Part shown: in pieces, positions 56,737 through 64,000 of the stretch
Position numbering within the stretch: position 1 is the stretch's first letter
Layout: every line of letters begins with the position of its first letter
Assembly (NCBI RefSeq): GCF_024464595.1
Contig: NZ_JANHAW010000002.1
Span: forward strand, 868,001 to 932,000
Length of the DNA: 64,000 nt
Source of the DNA: Halobellus litoreus
GTDB taxonomy: Archaea; Halobacteriota; Halobacteria; Halobacteriales; Haloferacaceae
Direction of reading: 5' to 3'
The notes under the pieces: generated by a model
What the model was told of the DNA's origin: nothing
The model's database searches: none
The model's input: the letters and a program-made list of their open reading frames with translations, nothing else
Translations under genes and position numbers: made by a program

Positions 56737-56770
56737 TTTTGCTGCGGGCGGCTTCGCCGCCCTGGCAAAA
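56737..56770. repeat. Hairpin with TTTTGC/GCAAAA outer stem
   Basis: TTTTGC (56737-56742) and GCAAAA (56765-56770) flank an inner six-base stem GGGCGG (56746-56751) with CCGCCC (56757-56762). It looks like a stem-loop in the spacer, with no promoter or gene content of its own. Confidence 0.55.
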
Positions 56771-56792
56771 GCTGGACCAAAAGCACTGCGTC

Positions 56793-56827
56793 ACCCTCTC
56801 AGCGCGGCGGCGCCGCGCTGAGAGGGT
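56793..56827. repeat. Perfect palindrome with 16-bp arms
   Basis: ACCCTCTCAGCGCGGC at 56793-56808 pairs exactly with its complement at 56812-56827, leaving a 3-base loop. Such a strong hairpin could stall or end transcription, or be the core of a palindromic repeat. Confidence 0.65.
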
Positions 56828-56866
56828 TCCTTGGCCCGCTCGCTCACTGCGTTCGCTCGCGGTAGG

Positions 56867-56950
56867 TATAGTAGCGTTTGCAACTGATTGCTCATCCGAT
56901 CGCACGCAGTCGTGCGATCGAGTGAGTAGGGACTTGCAAACGCTACTATA
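56867..56950. mobile_element. MITE-like element with 17-bp terminal inverted repeats
   Basis: TATAGTAGCGTTTGCAA (56867-56883) is exactly complementary to 56934-56950. The 50 bases between contain a further palindrome CGATCGCACG-CAGT-CGTGCGATCG. The element has no coding capacity. A decayed relative is at 19830-19889, so the sequence is repeated in this genome. A target-site duplication could not be identified. Confidence 0.6.
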
Positions 56951-57053
56951 GGTCACCTGTTCGATCAGTCCACCGTGGCCCGTGCTCGCGACGCTTCTGC
57001 CGCTGTCGAGTTCGAACAGTAAGAGCCACCTGTACGCCGCCGCATCGGCGGGT

Positions 57054-57557
57054 ATGGAGACGACGCGTCACTTCACGGCGACGGTCTACATCGTCGAGAG
57101 CGGGGCGGTCGCCCTGCACCGCCACGAGCGACTCGGAATCCGCATCCCGCCCGGCGGCCACGTCGACCGCGACGAACTCCCGCACGAGGCCGGACTGCGC
57201 GAGGTCCGCGAGGAGACCGGTCTCGACGCCGAACTGGTGGACGGGACCGGGGAAATCGACGCGCCCGCCGGACGCGCCCTCCCGCGACCGCGACACCAGA
57301 TGCTCTACGACATCAACGTCGACGGCGACGGGGCCGTGGGCCACCAGCACATCGACCACGTCTACTACGCCCGCGTCGGCTCCCGCGAGATCGACCCCGA
57401 CGGCGACGACGAGGCCGACGCCGACGTCTGGGCGTGGTACGACGAGTCGGACCTGCGGGCGAGCGACGTCGACCCCGACACGGTGCAGTTCTCGCTGGAG
57501 GCGATCGAGGCCGCGGCGGGCGAAGCGCTCCCCGAGCACGCCGCCGGGGACGGTTAG
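57054..57557 (+). CDS. Nudix hydrolase
   Basis: The 167-residue protein has a full Nudix box GGHVDRDELPHEAGLREVRE followed by ETGL, within residues about 36-60. Upstream TATVYIVESG and the following GHQHIDHVYYARV segment resemble Nudix enzymes acting on nucleoside diphosphate derivatives. The substrate is not identifiable. The ATG at 57054 starts the conserved METTRHFTATVYIV; longer upstream reading is spacer. Its 3' end overlaps by four bases the convergent asparagine-synthase-like gene (57554). Confidence 0.85.
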   Translation: METTRHFTATVYIVESGAVALHRHERLGIRIPPGGHVDRDELPHEAGLREVREETGLDAELVDGTGEIDAPAGRALPRPRHQMLYDINVDGDGAVGHQHIDHVYYARVGSREIDPDGDDEADADVWAWYDESDLRASDVDPDTVQFSLEAIEAAAGEALPEHAAGDG

Positions 57558-58771
57558 TCGCCGGAGCCAGATCCGCCCGCCTCGTCGCCGGGCGGCCGGA
57601 CGGGGCCGTCGCCGACGAGTTCGCGGACGTAGCGCTCGACGTGATTTTCCATCCGGCGTTTGAACCCCGCGCGACGGGCCAACCGATCCAGCTCCCGGGA
57701 GACATAGGTCCCGTACTGGACCGCTTTCTTGTCGGCCGTCCGAACCGACTCCGGAACCACGTCGCGAGCGGCCGCCCGCAGCGCGACTTTCCGCTGCCCG
57801 TCGTCGACCAGCAGGTGGCCCGGGAGCTCCAGCGCCGCCGACACGACGTCGTCGTGGAGCAGCGGCGTGACCGGGTCGACGCCGGCGGCGCGGAGCGCGA
57901 CCACGTCGCGGTCGATCTGGTTGGGGATCGTCGTCAGGACCTCCCGGCGCGCACCGCGGACCGTGTCGGCGTCGACGCGCGGGTCCGCCGGGGCCTTCTC
58001 GACCTTGGCGTATCCGCCGAACAGTTCGTCCGCGCCCTGCCCGAGCGCGAGGCGGTCGAAGCCGTCGGCCGCGGCGCGCTCGCCGACGAGGTAGAGCGGC
58101 AGGGCGATCGAGAGGTCCATCGGGTTCGTTCGGCCGATCGCCGCGACGAGGTCCGGGATCGTCTCACGGAGGTCGTCGTGCGTGAGTTCGACGACGCGGA
58201 GGTCCCGGTCCATCGCCGCGGCCGCCTCACGCGCGGCCGCGACGTCGTGACAGCCCTCGAAGCCGGCGACGTAACACGGCGCGTCCGGGACGCCGGCGGC
58301 GACGACCGCGGAGTCGACGCCCCCGGAGAAGGCCACGGCCACGTCGGCCGGATCCCCCGCAGTGTCCGATCGGACACCGACGGCCCGCGTCCGATCCAGC
58401 ACCGCCTCCCGGACCGCGCGGAGCGCGCCGCCGTCGTCGCCGTTCGGTTCGGGGTCGGGAAGCGTCCAGAAGCGAGCGTCGCCGTCCGGCGTGTCGGCCG
58501 GGAAAGCCCCGAGCGGAGTGACTGTCCCCGCCGGGACGGGGACAGGATCCGAGCGCGTCCCCGGGTCGAACGCCCACGACGAGCGGTCGTCGCGCTCGAC
58601 GTACAGCGGCCGCCGGCCGAGCGCGTCGCGGACGAGTCGGCCGTCGACGACGCCCGCGAACCCCCCAGTGCCGGGCAGCGGCTCACCCGTTTCGATGGCG
58701 GTTCGAACCGTGTCCGGATCGGCCCCGTCGAGCGCCGGGCGGTGGGCCGGCGGTCCGCGGTCGCCCGACAT
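57554..58771 (-). CDS. Asparagine-synthase-like protein with degenerate glutaminase domain
   Basis: The 405-residue protein has an intact C-terminal synthetase domain. The PP-loop AFSGGVDSAVVAAG (residues about 147-160) binds ATP, and GQGADELFGGYAKV is the second conserved loop. The N-terminal glutamine amidotransferase domain is reduced to a remnant (about residues 35-80, VRDALGRRPLYVE resembling the end of the Ntn fold). It lacks the N-terminal cysteine nucleophile. The enzyme should therefore use free ammonia or an unidentified amine and may not make asparagine. It follows directly on the PHP-domain gene upstream, zero bases apart. Confidence 0.85.
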   Translation of the reverse strand: MSGDRGPPAHRPALDGADPDTVRTAIETGEPLPGTGGFAGVVDGRLVRDALGRRPLYVERDDRSSWAFDPGTRSDPVPVPAGTVTPLGAFPADTPDGDARFWTLPDPEPNGDDGGALRAVREAVLDRTRAVGVRSDTAGDPADVAVAFSGGVDSAVVAAGVPDAPCYVAGFEGCHDVAAAREAAAAMDRDLRVVELTHDDLRETIPDLVAAIGRTNPMDLSIALPLYLVGERAAADGFDRLALGQGADELFGGYAKVEKAPADPRVDADTVRGARREVLTTIPNQIDRDVVALRAAGVDPVTPLLHDDVVSAALELPGHLLVDDGQRKVALRAAARDVVPESVRTADKKAVQYGTYVSRELDRLARRAGFKRRMENHVERYVRELVGDGPVRPPGDEAGGSGSGD

Positions 58772-59455
58772 CTACACGAGGTCCGAGACGGTGCGCTTGA
58801 TCCGGCGCTTGACCCCGCCGCCGAACTGGCGGAAGGAGATCCGCCAGGGCGTCCGGCTTCCGACGACGCTCGTCTTCCCCGCGACGATAGCGTCGAGGAT
58901 CCCCTCGGCGGAGCGGTCGTCGGTCGCGACCTCGGTGACGGCCTGTCCGACCATCTCGCCGATGTGGGCGTCGCTGCCGGCGGTCATCGGCAGTTCGCGG
59001 GCGGTCGCGAAGCGCTTGGCCTTCCGGTTGGCCCAGCCCGTGAACAGCCGGGAGTTGTACACTTCGATGGCGTCGGCGGCGGCGAGTTGGTCGCGGCTGA
59101 TGTGGGCGGCGACGCCGTGTCGAGAGGACTGAAACGGATGCGGGACGACGGCGATGCCGCCCTGTCCGTGGATGCGGTCGAGCGTCTCGTCGTACGAGAG
59201 ACCGGCGGGGACGAGTTCCTCGATACCGAACGCGAGAACGTGTCCCGCGGCGGACGTCACTTCCATCGCCGGAATCCCGACGAGCCCGTACTCCGGGGCC
59301 AGTTCCGCGGCTTCGAGGCTCGCGTCGATCTCGTCGTGGTCCGTGACCGCCAGCGCGTCGAGCCCGACCGCCTGCGCCTGCGCTAAGAGCAGTTCGACGG
59401 GGTCGCGGCCGTCGTACGACAGCGACGAGTGCGCGTGCAGCTCGACCGATAGCAC
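58772..59455 (-). CDS. PHP domain phosphoesterase
   Basis: The 227-residue protein has metal-binding motifs of the PHP superfamily: ELHAHSSLSYDG near the start, VTDHDEID, VPHPF, and GSDAHIGE. These ligands would hold a trinuclear metal site for phosphoester hydrolysis. The start codon is GTG (59453-59455). It is in an operon with the asparagine-synthase-like gene; no link of function is established. The substrate is unknown. Confidence 0.85.
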   Translation of the reverse strand: MLSVELHAHSSLSYDGRDPVELLLAQAQAVGLDALAVTDHDEIDASLEAAELAPEYGLVGIPAMEVTSAAGHVLAFGIEELVPAGLSYDETLDRIHGQGGIAVVPHPFQSSRHGVAAHISRDQLAAADAIEVYNSRLFTGWANRKAKRFATARELPMTAGSDAHIGEMVGQAVTEVATDDRSAEGILDAIVAGKTSVVGSRTPWRISFRQFGGGVKRRIKRTVSDLV

Positions 59456-59591
59456 AGCCGAGGATAGTCGTCGAGATTAAAAAAGCGACCCGATCCGCTC
59501 GTCGGCGTCGCGCGCCCGGGTCCCCGCCGGACAGCGGCGTCGCTGGCGAGCCGTCAATCGCGAGTAGAATACACGTCCGTGCACACAGAAA

Positions 59592-59601
59592 AGCATTAAT
59601 C
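59592..59601 (+). promoter_or_regulatory. TATA box of purL
   Basis: AGCATTAATC is centred about 29 bases before the purL ATG at 59626; it predicts a leaderless mRNA. Confidence 0.5.
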
Positions 59602-59625
59602 TGCCCTTCTTGAACAGGGAAGTGA

Positions 59626-61755
59626 ATGAGCCTGCCGGACTCTGATCGCGAACTCGTCACGGCCGAACTCGGGCGTGACCCCACCTCGACGGAAGCCGCG
59701 CTGTTCGAGAACCTCTGGAGCGAACACTGCGCGTACCGCTCGTCGCGACCCCTCCTCTCCGCGTTCTCCTCGGAGGGCGACCAGGTCGTCGTCGGCCCGG
59801 GCGACGACGCCGCCGTCGTCCGCCTCCCGGACAACGACGGCGAATCCGATTCGGAGACGTACGTCACGATGGGGATCGAGAGCCACAACCACCCCTCGTA
59901 CGTCGACCCCTACGACGGCGCGGCGACGGGCGTCGGCGGCATCGTCCGCGACACGCTCTCGATGGGCGCGTATCCGATCGCCCTGACGGACAGTCTCTAC
60001 TTCGGCGGCTTCGACCGCGAACACACCCGCTACCTCCTCGACGGCGTCGTCGAGGGGATCGCCGACTACGGCAACGCCATCGGCGTTCCCACCGTGGGCG
60101 GCAGCGTCGAGTTCCACGACGATTACGAGGGCAACCCGCTGGTCAACGTCGCCTGCGTCGGTCTGGTCGACGAGGAGCGACTCGTGACCGCCGAGGCGCA
60201 GGCGGCGGGCAACAAACTCGTGCTCGTCGGGAACGCGACCGGCCGCGACGGCCTCGGCGGAGCCTCGTTCGCCAGCGAGGACCTTGCAGAGGACGCCGAG
60301 ACGGAGGATCGGCCGGCCGTCCAGGTCGGCGACCCCTACTCGGAGAAACTGCTGATCGAAGCCAACGAGGACCTGATCGACGCCGGCCTGATCCAGTCGG
60401 CACGCGACCTGGGCGCGGCCGGTCTCGGCGGCGCGTCCTCCGAACTCGTCGCGAAGGGCGGCTTCGGCGCGCGGATCGACCTCGACCGGGTCCACCAGCG
60501 CGAGCCGAATATGAATCCGCTGGAAATCGTCCTCGCGGAGTCCCAAGAGCGGATGTGTTACGAGGTCCGACCGGAAGACGTCGACGCCGTCGCGGACATC
60601 GCCGAGCGCTACGACCTCGGCTGCTCGGTCATCGGCGAGGTCTCCGAGGGGAACTACGTATGTCGCTTCAACAGTGAGACGGTCGTCGACGTGCCGCCGG
60701 AGTTCCTCGCGGACGGCGCGCCGATGAACGACCTCGACTCCGTCGAACCGACCCAGCCCGAACCCGACCGCCCCGATGTCGACGTCGAATCCGCGTTCGA
60801 GGCGGTCGTGAGCGCGCCCAACACGGCCTCGAAGCGCTGGGTCTACCGCCAGTACGACCACGAGGTCGGCGCGCGGACGGCGCTGCTCCCCGGCGACGAC
60901 GCCGCGGTGCTCGCGATCCGGGAGGCGGGGACGGGCCTCACAATTTCAGCGGGAGCGGTTCCCGCGTGGACCGACTGCGCGCCCTACGACGGTGCCCGCG
61001 CCGTCGCCTTGGAGAACGCGACGAACCTCGCCGCCAAGGGCGCGACGCCGTTGGCGGCGGTCGACTGTCTGAACGGCGGCAACCCCGAGAAACCGGACGT
61101 CTACGGCGGTTTCAAGGGAATCGTCGACGGGCTCGCGGATATGTGCCGCGACCTCTCGGTCCCGGTGGTCGGTGGGAACGTCTCGCTGTACAACGATTCC
61201 GTCGCCGGCCCGATCCCGCCGACCCCGACGCTCGCGATGGTCGGCGCGAAGGAGGGCTACGACGCCCCGCCGGCCGCCTTCGACGGTGAGGGGACGGTCC
61301 TCCTGGTCGGCGACGAGAGCGACGCGCTCGGCGGCTCGGAACTGCTCGCACAGGTGGGTGGATCGGATCGGTTCCCGACGCTGCCGGAGAACGCCAGCGA
61401 CGTCGTCACGACGCTCGCGTCGGTCGCCGACGCCGACCCGACGCTCGCCGTTCACGACGTGAGCAACGGCGGCCTCGCGGTCGCGCTCGCGGAGATGGTC
61501 ACGGCCGAGAGCGGGGCGGACGTCGCCGTCGAGGACCCTGTGGCGCTCTTCGAGGAGACACCCGGACGGGCGATCGTCGAGACCACAGACCCCGACGCGG
61601 TCGAAGAGGCTTTCGACGGCGTCGCGCCGGTAACGACGCTGGGCGAAGCGACGGAGGACGGAACGCTGTCGCTCTCGGTTGACGGGACGAAGCTCGCGGT
61701 CGACGCCGAGACGATCGCGTCACTGCGCGACGTGCTCGCGACGGAACTGGACTGA
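59626..61755 (+). CDS. purL: Phosphoribosylformylglycinamidine synthase II
   Basis: The 709-residue enzyme carries out the ATP-dependent amidation of FGAR to FGAM in purine synthesis and works with PurS and PurQ (not in the window). Motifs include the nucleotide-binding GDDAAVVRL, the [20 protein letters not shown] loop, and the matching second half with GDDAAVLAI and [10 protein letters not shown]. Length is that of the small (archaeal/Gram-positive) type without a glutaminase domain. It stands alone, followed after 36 bases by a convergent small gene. Confidence 0.96.
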   Translation: MSLPDSDRELVTAELGRDPTSTEAALFENLWSEHCAYRSSRPLLSAFSSEGDQVVVGPGDDAAVVRLPDNDGESDSETYVTMGIESHNHPSYVDPYDGAATGVGGIVRDTLSMGAYPIALTDSLYFGGFDREHTRYLLDGVVEGIADYGNAIGVPTVGGSVEFHDDYEGNPLVNVACVGLVDEERLVTAEAQAAGNKLVLVGNATGRDGLGGASFASEDLAEDAETEDRPAVQVGDPYSEKLLIEANEDLIDAGLIQSARDLGAAGLGGASSELVAKGGFGARIDLDRVHQREPNMNPLEIVLAESQERMCYEVRPEDVDAVADIAERYDLGCSVIGEVSEGNYVCRFNSETVVDVPPEFLADGAPMNDLDSVEPTQPEPDRPDVDVESAFEAVVSAPNTASKRWVYRQYDHEVGARTALLPGDDAAVLAIREAGTGLTISAGAVPAWTDCAPYDGARAVALENATNLAAKGATPLAAVDCLNGGNPEKPDVYGGFKGIVDGLADMCRDLSVPVVGGNVSLYNDSVAGPIPPTPTLAMVGAKEGYDAPPAAFDGEGTVLLVGDESDALGGSELLAQVGGSDRFPTLPENASDVVTTLASVADADPTLAVHDVSNGGLAVALAEMVTAESGADVAVEDPVALFEETPGRAIVETTDPDAVEEAFDGVAPVTTLGEATEDGTLSLSVDGTKLAVDAETIASLRDVLATELD

Positions 61756-61791
61756 CTCGGACGAAAACGGGGATCGCTCGTTCGCGCCGGT

Positions 61792-61962
61792 TCAGCCGAG
61801 GAGGAACGGAACGCCGAAGACGACTGCCAGACCCACGACGAGGACGAGAAGCCCCGTCGTGACCTGGCTCATCCCGAACTGCTGCATCGGCGAGGTGACG
61901 CGTACGTCCACCAGTTCGCTCCCGTGGGTATCGTCGTGTCCGTGATCGTCGTGATCGGCCAT
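61792..61962 (-). CDS. Small His/Asp-rich tail-anchored membrane protein (56 aa)
   Basis: The 56-residue protein has an N-terminal His/Asp cluster (MADHDDHGHDDTHGSE), a short polar middle and one C-terminal hydrophobic segment (TGLLVLVVGLAVVFGVPFLL). It resembles a haloarchaeal small membrane protein family (possibly DUF7550). The histidines could bind metal. The ATG at 61962 follows the spacer with the purL gene convergent, and its own promoter lies in 61963-62065. Confidence 0.72.
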   Translation of the reverse strand: MADHDDHGHDDTHGSELVDVRVTSPMQQFGMSQVTTGLLVLVVGLAVVFGVPFLLG

Positions 61963-62035
61963 ACCCGACGTGTAGACCACCGCCTACTAAAGTGCTCCCG
62001 AATCGGCGTCGAGCGTGCGGCGTCGAACCAGCCAC

Positions 62036-62045
62036 ACCTAATTAT
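62036..62045 (+). promoter_or_regulatory. TATA box of the alpha-glucosidase gene
   Basis: ACCTAATTAT is centred about 26 bases before the ATG at 62066. Confidence 0.5.
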
Positions 62046-62065
62046 CGCCGGCGTGTTGCGGGCGT

Positions 62066-63883
62066 ATGACCGACAGAGACCGCGACGACGGAGTCGGGGA
62101 ATCCGGCGGGAACGCAGACGAGGCCGAGACACTTCCGAACGGCGAAACCCGGCGGTGGTGGAAGGAGGCGGTCGTCTATCAGATCTATCCCAGATCCTTC
62201 AACGACAGCGACGGCGACGGCGTCGGCGACATCCCGGGCATCCTTCGAAGGGTGGACTACCTCGACGACCTCGGCGTCGACGTCGTCTGGCTCAACCCCG
62301 TCTACGAATCGCCGAACGCCGACAACGGCTACGACATCGCGGACTACCGTTCGATCGCGTCTGAGTTCGGGGAGATGGCCGACTGGGAGGCCCTCCTCGC
62401 TGAACTCCACGATCGGGACATCCGGCTCGTGATGGACCTCGTCGTGAATCACACGTCCGACGAGCACGCGTGGTTTCGACAGTCGAGAGAGTCGCGGGAG
62501 AGCGAGTACCGGGACTGGTACTTCTGGCGCGAGGGAAGGGATGCCGAGGCCGTTCCGTGGTCGGCAGAAGCGGGTCCCGACGGGGAGGCACCGCCGAACG
62601 ACTGGGAGTCGTTCTTCGGCGGCCCCGCCTGGACCTACGACGAGGCGACGGGAGAGTGGTACCTCCACCTGTTCGACGAGAAGCAACCGGACCTCGACTG
62701 GACGAACGAACGAGTCCGCGAGGAGGTGTTCGACACGATGGCGTGGTGGCTCGAGAAGGGCATCGACGGGTTCCGAATGGACGTCATCAATCTCATCTCG
62801 AAGCCGCCGGGGCTCCCGTCGACCGACCCCGACCGGGGGATCGAAACGATCGATCGGGTTACGAACGGTCCCCGCGTCCACGAGTACCTCCGGGAGATGC
62901 GCGAGGCCGTGCTCTCTCCGGACCTCCTCACCGTCGGCGAGATGGTCGGCGAGGAACTCCCGATGAAAGACGCCCGGCAATACGTGGGACAGGGACCGGA
63001 CCGCGACGGCCTCTCGATGCTGTTTCACTTCGAGCATATGCTCCTCGACCGGGGCGAAGAGCTGTGGGAGACGAGCGAGTGGGATCTCACCGATCTGAAG
63101 GCCGTCTTCGACCGATGGCAGGACGGGCTCGCCGACGAGGGATGGAATTCGCTGTACTTCGCCAACCACGACCAGCCGCGCGCGGTGTCGCGCTTCGGCG
63201 ACGACGGGGAGTACCGTCGGGAGTCGGCGAAGCTCCTGGCGACGCTGCTCCACACGCTCCGGGGAACGCCCTACGTCTACCAGGGCGAGGAACTCGGGAT
63301 GACGAACGTCCCCTTCGAGTCGCTCTCGGAGTTCCGCGACGTCGACACGCTGAATCCGGTCCGACGGGCGATCGAGCGCGGCGAGATCGACTCCTTCGAG
63401 AGCGTGGCCGAAGGCGTCCGCGCGAACAGCCGCGACAACGCTCGAACCCCGATGCAGTGGTCTGACGGGGCTGACGCCGGCTTCACCGACGGGGAGCCGT
63501 GGATCAAGGTGAACCCGAACCACGCGGAGATCAACGTCGCCGACGAGCGCGACGATCCGGACTCGGTGTGGCACTACTACCGGCGGCTGATCGAGTTGCG
63601 GGCGGAACACGACGTGATGGTCTACGGCGACTACGACCCCTACCTGCGGGAGCACGAATCGGTCTGGGCGTACACCCGAACGCTCGGCGAGGAGCGCTGG
63701 CTGGTGACCCTCAACTTCTCCGGGACGGCGACCGAGTTCGAACTCCCGGCAGACATCGTCGCCGACGCGGACCCGAGCGTCGTGATCGCGAACTACGACT
63801 TGGACGGGACGGACCGCGTTCGGAGCGCGGCGACCGGATCCTTCGATCTTCGACCGTGGGAGGCGCGCGTCTACGACCTCTAA
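62066..63883 (+). CDS. GH13 alpha-glucosidase (oligo-1,6-glucosidase-like)
   Basis: The 605-residue protein is a retaining GH13 glycosidase. The catalytic residues are D239 (GFRMDVIN), E292 (VGEMVGEE) and D369 (ANHDQPR). Region I is DLVVNHTS near residue 124. The order and the QIYPRSFNDSDGDGVGDIPG start match the alpha-glucosidase/oligo-1,6-glucosidase/sucrose isomerase group rather than alpha-amylase. It would release glucose from the ends of malto- or isomalto-oligosaccharides. No signal peptide is present, so it acts inside the cell. It is the last complete gene; 63884-64000 holds nothing recognisable. Confidence 0.92.
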   Translation: MTDRDRDDGVGESGGNADEAETLPNGETRRWWKEAVVYQIYPRSFNDSDGDGVGDIPGILRRVDYLDDLGVDVVWLNPVYESPNADNGYDIADYRSIASEFGEMADWEALLAELHDRDIRLVMDLVVNHTSDEHAWFRQSRESRESEYRDWYFWREGRDAEAVPWSAEAGPDGEAPPNDWESFFGGPAWTYDEATGEWYLHLFDEKQPDLDWTNERVREEVFDTMAWWLEKGIDGFRMDVINLISKPPGLPSTDPDRGIETIDRVTNGPRVHEYLREMREAVLSPDLLTVGEMVGEELPMKDARQYVGQGPDRDGLSMLFHFEHMLLDRGEELWETSEWDLTDLKAVFDRWQDGLADEGWNSLYFANHDQPRAVSRFGDDGEYRRESAKLLATLLHTLRGTPYVYQGEELGMTNVPFESLSEFRDVDTLNPVRRAIERGEIDSFESVAEGVRANSRDNARTPMQWSDGADAGFTDGEPWIKVNPNHAEINVADERDDPDSVWHYYRRLIELRAEHDVMVYGDYDPYLREHESVWAYTRTLGEERWLVTLNFSGTATEFELPADIVADADPSVVIANYDLDGTDRVRSAATGSFDLRPWEARVYDL

Positions 63884-64000
63884 CGCCGACTATCGGACCG
63901 ACAGAGCGTCCGCTCCGTTTGGGCGAACAGGCGACACGGGACCGTCGCGGCGCGGTGTGTCGCGCACCCGCTACTCGCGCCGCGGCCGAGGTCAACTCAC

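Larger units (their letters stand above)
56687..57053. other. Repeat-rich spacer upstream of gatC
   Basis: This 367-base spacer between gatC (minus) and the Nudix gene (plus) carries several inverted repeats: GGGCGG/CCGCCC at 56746-56762, a 16-bp arm palindrome at 56793-56827 and the MITE-like element at 56867-56950. A possible gatC TATA-like sequence is minus-strand AAACCCTTACTC near 56710-56721. No gene is seen. Confidence 0.5.

Noticed and set aside
56867-56950. Nested inverted repeat considered as a tRNA or structured RNA gene
   Set aside because: It lacks T-arm and anticodon features and has exact terminal inverted repeats, which fits a MITE-like element better.
59622-59645. GTG at 59622 opening a seven-codon ORF overlapping the purL start
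   Set aside because: The TATA box fits either start, no Shine-Dalgarno precedes the purL ATG, and purL is well explained as an ordinary leaderless gene.

Overview
The window is a stretch of high-G+C chromosome from a haloarchaeon (class Halobacteria). The evidence is the strongly acidic predicted proteins, the TATA boxes about 25-30 bases in front of start codons (leaderless transcripts), and families characteristic of this group: a bacterio-opsin-activator-like regulator, HVO_0758-type zinc-finger micro-protein, Tat lipoprotein binding protein, type IV pilin with the AVSPVIG leader, archaeal 2-amino-3,7-dideoxy-hept-6-ulosonate synthase and glucosyl-3-phosphoglycerate synthase. No species can be named from the sequence alone.

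Layout. 1-5.8 kb: end of a CAAX-type membrane protease, a small membrane protein, an alkyltransferase-like protein without its cysteine, and two signalling genes (PAS/GAF/Bat regulator and REC-PAS-histidine kinase). 5.9-9.8 kb: trpC-trpB-trpA followed by the first enzyme of the archaeal shikimate route, so aromatic amino acid genes are grouped. 9.9-20.3 kb: housekeeping and small genes (zinc fingers, Hsp20, Nudix, glucosyl-3-phosphoglycerate synthase, MFS, aldo-keto reductase, membrane DHH phosphoesterase, epimerase, ferritin-like protein with a SirR-type metal regulator). 20.3-25.4 kb: tRNA-Gln(UUG), a gene-free scar, a short-chain dehydrogenase and a large cell-surface glycoprotein carrying a strikingly AT-rich internal cassette; this is the most accessory-looking part. 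25.5-29.7 kb: HD protein, diphthine-ammonia ligase, cupin, sugar nucleotidyltransferase, small regulator. 29.7-35.4 kb: peptide-type ABC transporter without ATPases, hpt, and a type IV pilin preceded by three 25-bp direct repeats. 35.6-44.2 kb: a complete nine-gene Mrp-type Na+/H+ antiporter operon. 44.4-55.0 kb: amino-acid permease with stress domains, AsnC regulator, coaBC, HTH regulator, FAD protein, SRPBCC protein and the trkA-trkH potassium uptake pair. 55.1-63.9 kb: gatC-gatA, a repeat-rich spacer with a MITE-like element, Nudix, PHP and asparagine-synthase-like genes, purL and an alpha-glucosidase.

Functionally the centre of the window is ion and osmotic balance (Mrp antiporter, TrkAH), with surface structures (pilin, glycoprotein) nearby. 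The most unusual signals are regulatory. At five separate transcription units a TATA box points at a very short ORF that ends on or next to a Shine-Dalgarno-led start codon of the main gene. There is also a 25-bp triple repeat immediately upstream of the pilin promoter, and a palindrome over the presumed start site of the histidine kinase gene. No CRISPR array, rRNA, intact insertion sequence or phage gene was seen.
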